From NCBI RefSeq assembly GCF_001429395.1, contig NZ_LMJT01000043.1, forward strand, positions 64,627-128,626: a stretch of 64,000 nt of DNA, read 5' to 3'. The notes beneath the pieces are model-generated. The model saw only the letters and a list, made by a program, of their open reading frames with translations, was not told the origin of the DNA and made no database searches. A program made the position numbers and the translations under genes. Of this stretch, positions 60,414 to 64,000 are shown piece by piece (position 1 is the first letter of the stretch; each line of letters starts with the position of its first letter). The DNA comes from Allobosea sp. Root381 (GTDB lineage: Bacteria > Pseudomonadota > Alphaproteobacteria > Rhizobiales > Beijerinckiaceae).

Positions 60414-60739
60414 TGCCCCTCACCGCTTCGGATATCGTCTGCGCGGGCGCTCGGTTTGGTACCATAGCAGATCGGCAGACGGGCAGCGATGATGCGGCGG
60501 TCGAGGGCTATCGTATTTGGTCCCTGAGCCCTCATCCTGTGGAGCCATTCCGATCGGAACGGCATCGCGAAGGATGCTCCAAGAGGCTCAGGAGATCGCT
60601 GGAGCATCCTTCGAGACGCGCCTGCGGCACTCTTCAGGATGAGGGCCCAAACGGCCGGATGCCTTTCCCGGGCCAGGCGCTTCGTCCTCTTCGCGGGGCG
60701 CTCCGCCGAGACGCCGCCCCGCAAATGCCGTGGTGCGGA
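60414..60739. other. Gap between tctB and the ABC gene, with repeat B3
   Basis: About 325 bp. The palindromic repeat at 60528-60646 fills the middle. The left part should carry the promoter of the leftward ABC gene. No further gene is visible. Confidence 0.5.
60528..60646. repeat. Palindromic intergenic repeat, family B copy 3
   Basis: About 119 bp, opens GCCCTCATCCTGTGGAGCC and closes CTTCAGGATGAGGGC, with GGAGCATCCTTCGAGACGCG inside. Same family as 8381-8492 and 14370-14483. Confidence 0.82.
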
Positions 60740-61252
60740 TCAGTAGCCGAGGGCAGCCTCCAGCGGGCCCTTCGGCAGCGGGACCAGGAACCAGACCTCG
60801 AACATCATGAAGTTCACGATGGCGATGCCGAGCGAAACCGCCGCCGCCTTCCAGAGCGGGAACTTACCGAAGAACACCATGAAGGCGCCGATATAGATCG
60901 CGGCGGAAACATAGATCCCGATGTAGTTCGTCGCGAAGACGAAGACCACGGCGGGAACGAAGATCGCCGCCATGCGCTTGATGCCCGGAACGGTCGTCGC
61001 AGTCTTCGCGCCGTCCTCCGTATGCGGCAGCGCCTGCGCCAGGTTGACGAGAGAGGCGATCCCCATGGCGACGACGATGTAGAACGGGAAGAGTCCGGGC
61101 TGCGGTCCCTCGTTCGGCTTCCACGCGATGCCGAGCCGCAGGCTGTCGGTCACGACGATCGCGCAGACGACAAGGAAGAACAGCGCTACCGCGATATCCA
61201 GCGTGCGGTAGCTGAAGAGCGCGCGCCCTTCGGCCTCGTCATTGGTGTCCAT
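60740..61252 (-). CDS. tctB: Tripartite tricarboxylate transporter small membrane subunit TctB
   Basis: A 170-residue membrane protein with four TM helices (FSYRTLDIAVALFFLVVCAI; FVPAVVFVFATNYIGIYVSA; YIGAFMVFFGKFPLWKAAAV). TctB proteins partner the large TctA permease in sodium- or proton-driven import of carboxylates. It follows the binding protein tctC by 143 nt. Confidence 0.88.
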   Translation of the reverse strand: MDTNDEAEGRALFSYRTLDIAVALFFLVVCAIVVTDSLRLGIAWKPNEGPQPGLFPFYIVVAMGIASLVNLAQALPHTEDGAKTATTVPGIKRMAAIFVPAVVFVFATNYIGIYVSAAIYIGAFMVFFGKFPLWKAAAVSLGIAIVNFMMFEVWFLVPLPKGPLEAALGY

Positions 61253-61395
61253 GTCTCTCTACCCCTCCGCTGGGTCTCGATGCTCTTGATGGTCCGGCCG
61301 CCGCTGCCCGGTTCGGCTGCGGCGGACAGCGGTGGCGGATCGCGACCGAGCCCGGAAGAGGCCGCTCGCGATCCGTCGATGGCGTTCCCCTGCGA

Positions 61396-62415
61396 CTACT
61401 GCGTCGCCAGGAAGCCGGCGTTCTTCATCAGGTCGGCGTGCTGGGTGTCGGCATTGGCGACCCATTTCTCGTAGTCGGGGCCGCTCATGAAGGTCTGGTT
61501 GAAGGCGCCCTTCTCCATGAACTCGTGCCATTCCGGCGTCGCCATGACCTTCTTCATCAGGTCGACGTAGAAATTCACCTGCGCCGGCGTGGCGTTCTTG
61601 GTGGTGAAGATGCCGCGCAGCATCTGGTACTCGACCGGCAGACCCGATTCCTTGCAGGTCGGGATGTCGCTCCAGGCTTCCTTCTCGGTGACCTTGGCAG
61701 TGTAGGTCGAGCGCTTCGCGTCGAAGATGCAGAGCGGGCGCAGCTGGCCGGCGCGCCATTGCGCGACCGCCTCGATCGGGTTGTTGACGGTCGAGTCGAC
61801 ATGCTTGCCGACGAGCTGCACCGCAACCTGCCCGCCGCCGGCATAGGGCACATAGGTGAACTTCTTGCCGCCGGTCTGCTGCTCGACGGCCGCCGTCAGG
61901 ATCTGGTCCTCCTGCTTGGAGCCGGTGCCGCCCATCTTGAACTGGCGGTCGGCGCCGGCTTTCACCGCCTCGACATAGTCCTTGGCCGTCTTCTGCGGCG
62001 CCTCGGTGTTCACCCAGAGGACGAACTGATCCAGCGCCAGCATGGCGACCGGCTTCATATCCTTCCAGCCGAACGGCGAGCCGGTGCCCAGCGGCGTGGT
62101 GAACAGGTTGGACAGCGTGATCGCGATCTTATGCGGGTCGTTCGCGCTCGCCTTCATCTCGAGGAAGCCTTCGGCGCCTGCGCCGCCGGACTTGTTGATC
62201 ACGATCAGCGGCTGCTTCATCAGGTTGTGCTTCTGGACGAGCCCCTGGATGAAGCGGGCCATCTGGTCCGCCCCGCCCCCGGTGCCTGCCGGGATGATCA
62301 GCGTCACCGGCTTCGTCGGTTCCCACCCTTGCGCCAGGGCGGGCGCGGTCAGGCAGGCGCTCGCCGCCAGCGCTGCCGCAATTGTTCTGGCCTTCGACAC
62401 TCCCCTCCGGATCAT
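61396..62415 (-). CDS. tctC: Tripartite tricarboxylate transporter substrate-binding protein (Bug family)
   Basis: A 339-residue periplasmic binding protein. Sec signal about 1-28 (ending APALA-QGW). Bug-family marks: KPVTLIIPAGTGGGADQMAR, VINKSGGAGAEGFLEMKASA and YVPYAGGGQVAVQLVGKHVD. Binds a carboxylate for TctAB; the ligand cannot be told. Start is the ATG before the signal; the longer open frame upstream is an antisense shadow of tctA. Confidence 0.92.
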   Translation of the reverse strand: MIRRGVSKARTIAAALAASACLTAPALAQGWEPTKPVTLIIPAGTGGGADQMARFIQGLVQKHNLMKQPLIVINKSGGAGAEGFLEMKASANDPHKIAITLSNLFTTPLGTGSPFGWKDMKPVAMLALDQFVLWVNTEAPQKTAKDYVEAVKAGADRQFKMGGTGSKQEDQILTAAVEQQTGGKKFTYVPYAGGGQVAVQLVGKHVDSTVNNPIEAVAQWRAGQLRPLCIFDAKRSTYTAKVTEKEAWSDIPTCKESGLPVEYQMLRGIFTTKNATPAQVNFYVDLMKKVMATPEWHEFMEKGAFNQTFMSGPDYEKWVANADTQHADLMKNAGFLATQ

Positions 62416-62501
62416 CACACTTCCTCCCTTTATTGGCGGCTTTGTCGCCGCGTTGGTAAAGTCATGAAGGCGAATATTTGCGAGAACCGCGCGGAGGCTC
62501 T

Positions 62502-64000
62502 TCAGGCCGCGCGAGCCACGGGACCGCTGCTCGTGAGCTTGGCGCGCAGAGTCTGCAGCGTCGGCCAGAAGGCCATCACCAGCCCCAGCGTCATGATGCT
62601 GCCGCAGAGCCAGTTCGACCAGAAGATGCTGACATCGCCCTGCGAAACCAGCATGGCCTGGCGGAACGAGCTTTCCGCCTGATCGCCCAGGACCAGCGCG
62701 AGCACCAGCGGCGGCAGCGGGTAGCGCAGCTTGTTGAAGAGATAGCCGAGCACGCCGAAGATCAGCATCATCCAGACGTCGAACATCGCGTTGTTCACCG
62801 TGAAGGCTCCGATCGCGCAGATGAAGACGATCGCCGGCGCGATGATGGAGAACGGCACGCGCAGGATCGCGGCGAAGGCCGGCACGCAGGTCAGCACCAT
62901 GACGAGCCCGACGACGTTGCCGAGATACATCGAGGCGATCAGGCCCCAGACGAAGTCCGGCTGCTCGACGAAGAGCAGCGGCCCGGGCTGCAGCCCCCAG
63001 ATGAGAAGGCCGCCGAGCAGGACGGCGGCCGTGGGCGAACCCGGAATGCCCAGCGTCAGCATCGGCAGCAACGCCGCGGTGCCGGCCGCGTGGGCGGCGG
63101 TCTCCGGCGCGACCACGCCTTCCAGCTCGCCCTTGCCGAAATTCGGCCCGTTCTTCGAAAGGCGCTTGGCGATGCCATAGCCCATGAAGGAGGCCGGGGT
63201 GGCACCGCCGGGGGTGATGCCCATCCAGCAGCCGACTATGCAGCTGCGCAGGAAGGTCAGCCACATCTTCGGTAGCTGCTTCCAAGTGCGGATCACCGCA
63301 TCCATGCGCAGCTTGGCGGTGGCGCCGTTGAACTTGAGCCCATCCTCCATCGAGCAGAGGATCTCGCCGACGCCGAAGAGGCCGATGACGGCGACGAGGA
63401 ACTTGAAGCCGTTCAGGAGCTCATCCTGCCCGAATGTCATCCTGAGCGTCCCGGTGACGCCGTCGAGACCGACGGAGGCGAGCGCGAAGCCGAGGCACAT
63501 CGAGGCGACCGTCTTGAACGCTGAGCCCCGCCCCATGCCGATAAAGCTGGCGAAGGTCAGGAACTGCACCGCGAAGAACTCCGCGGGGCCGAATTTCAAT
63601 GCGAATTTCGCCACCACCGGCGCGAGAAAGGTGATCAGGCAGACGGCGAAGATGGCGCCGACGAAGGAGGCCGTGAAGGCGCCGACCAAGGCCTCGTCGG
63701 CCTTGCCGTTCTGCGCCATCGGGTGGCCGTCGAAGGTCGTCGCCACCGACCAGGGCTCGCCGGGAATGTTGAAGAGGATCGAGGTGATGGCGCCGCCGAA
63801 CAGCGCCCCCCAATAGATGCTGGTCAACAGGATGATCGCCGATGTCGGCGGCATGCTGAAGGTCAGAGGCAGGAGAATGGCGACACCATTGGCGCCGCCG
63901 AGACCCGGCAGGACGCCGATGACGACACCGAGCGTGATGCCGATCACCATGAGCATGATGTGGTAGGCGCTGAGAGCAACGGCGAATCCGCCGAACAGGG
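62502..64000 (-). CDS. tctA: Tripartite tricarboxylate transporter permease TctA (truncated by the window edge)
   Basis: At least 499 residues of a 12-TM permease. Marks: VIGVLPGLGGANGVAILLPL, FNIPGEPWSVATTFDGHPMA, MGITPGGATPASFMGYGIAK and LGIPGSPTAAVLLGGLLIWG. An ATG at 63956 lies inside the first helix: the in-frame codons up to 64000 read LFGGFAVALSAYHIMLMVIG, the normal TctA opening, so the true start is beyond the window. The genes run A-C-B in transcription order. Ends with ARAA. Confidence 0.93.
   Translation of the reverse strand, partial: LFGGFAVALSAYHIMLMVIGITLGVVIGVLPGLGGANGVAILLPLTFSMPPTSAIILLTSIYWGALFGGAITSILFNIPGEPWSVATTFDGHPMAQNGKADEALVGAFTASFVGAIFAVCLITFLAPVVAKFALKFGPAEFFAVQFLTFASFIGMGRGSAFKTVASMCLGFALASVGLDGVTGTLRMTFGQDELLNGFKFLVAVIGLFGVGEILCSMEDGLKFNGATAKLRMDAVIRTWKQLPKMWLTFLRSCIVGCWMGITPGGATPASFMGYGIAKRLSKNGPNFGKGELEGVVAPETAAHAAGTAALLPMLTLGIPGSPTAAVLLGGLLIWGLQPGPLLFVEQPDFVWGLIASMYLGNVVGLVMVLTCVPAFAAILRVPFSIIAPAIVFICAIGAFTVNNAMFDVWMMLIFGVLGYLFNKLRYPLPPLVLALVLGDQAESSFRQAMLVSQGDVSIFWSNWLCGSIMTLGLVMAFWPTLQTLRAKLTSSGPVARAA

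Noticed and set aside
1-64000. tRNA, rRNA, IS transposases, integrases, CRISPR arrays, prophage
   Set aside because: Looked for on both strands by eye; none with supportable sequence features was seen.

Overview
The window is GC-rich, densely coded chromosomal DNA of an alphaproteobacterium. Gene content (DapD of the ~280-residue alphaproteobacterial type, CobF of aerobic cobalamin synthesis, MinCDE, DUF1269 and DUF1127 proteins, many Dpp-type, TRAP and TctABC-type solute systems) and the palindromic intergenic repeats point to the Hyphomicrobiales, most like Bosea and relatives. That placement is inference from style and gene set; no rRNA or tRNA gene is visible.

Layout. 1-2.5 kb: end of a sugar cluster for non-phosphorylative L-fucose-type oxidation (aldo/keto reductase, lactonase-like amidohydrolase, FucU mutarotase). 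2.5-11 kb: mixed single genes (MFS exporter, DUF1269 protein, DapD, two small exported proteins, MarR regulator, CobF, two small unknowns, VOC protein, orphan TRAP binding protein). 11.2-14.3 kb: four consecutive coiled-coil proteins of unknown function, a possible cytoskeletal module. 14.6-16.3 kb: phosphoglucomutase. 16.4-22.6 kb: two overlapping LysR genes divergent from a peptide-type ABC importer (binding protein plus two permeases) with a serine beta-lactamase-like hydrolase. 22.6-27 kb: SDR, M20 amidohydrolase, lipoprotein and flavin monooxygenase. 27-36.5 kb: a LysR gene divergent from a seven-gene catabolic operon (split AtuA, M20 dipeptidase, gamma-glutamyltransferase-like enzyme, second peptide-type importer). 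36.5-38.4 kb: minCDE. 38.7-41.2 kb: cytochrome bd-type oxidase (cydA, cydB and a 35-codon DUF2474 subunit absent from simple ORF calls). 41.4-48.9 kb: type I secretion genes with a LuxR-type regulator and M23 peptidase, divergent from a 487-residue RTX protein, the likely substrate. 49.3-60.4 kb: the most unusual stretch: an orphan substrate-binding protein abutting a membrane receptor class III cyclase, a Crp-family regulator, a DUF1127 protein, a second cyclase with TPR domain, a vanadium-haloperoxidase-like PAP2 enzyme, a G1 (glutamic) peptidase homologue, and a 1018-residue ABC protein with degenerate ATPase motifs and a C-terminal cyclic-nucleotide-binding domain. 60.7-64 kb: a tripartite tricarboxylate transporter (tctA runs off the right edge).

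Working together: the 49-60 kb stretch holds two potential cyclic-nucleotide makers and two potential cyclic-nucleotide readers, which suggests (inference) a local cAMP-type signalling module controlling secreted or cell-surface chemistry. The two peptide importers each lack ATPase genes and sit with hydrolases that would process imported amides, peptides or gamma-glutamyl compounds. Palindromic intergenic repeats of three families punctuate the borders between transcription units.
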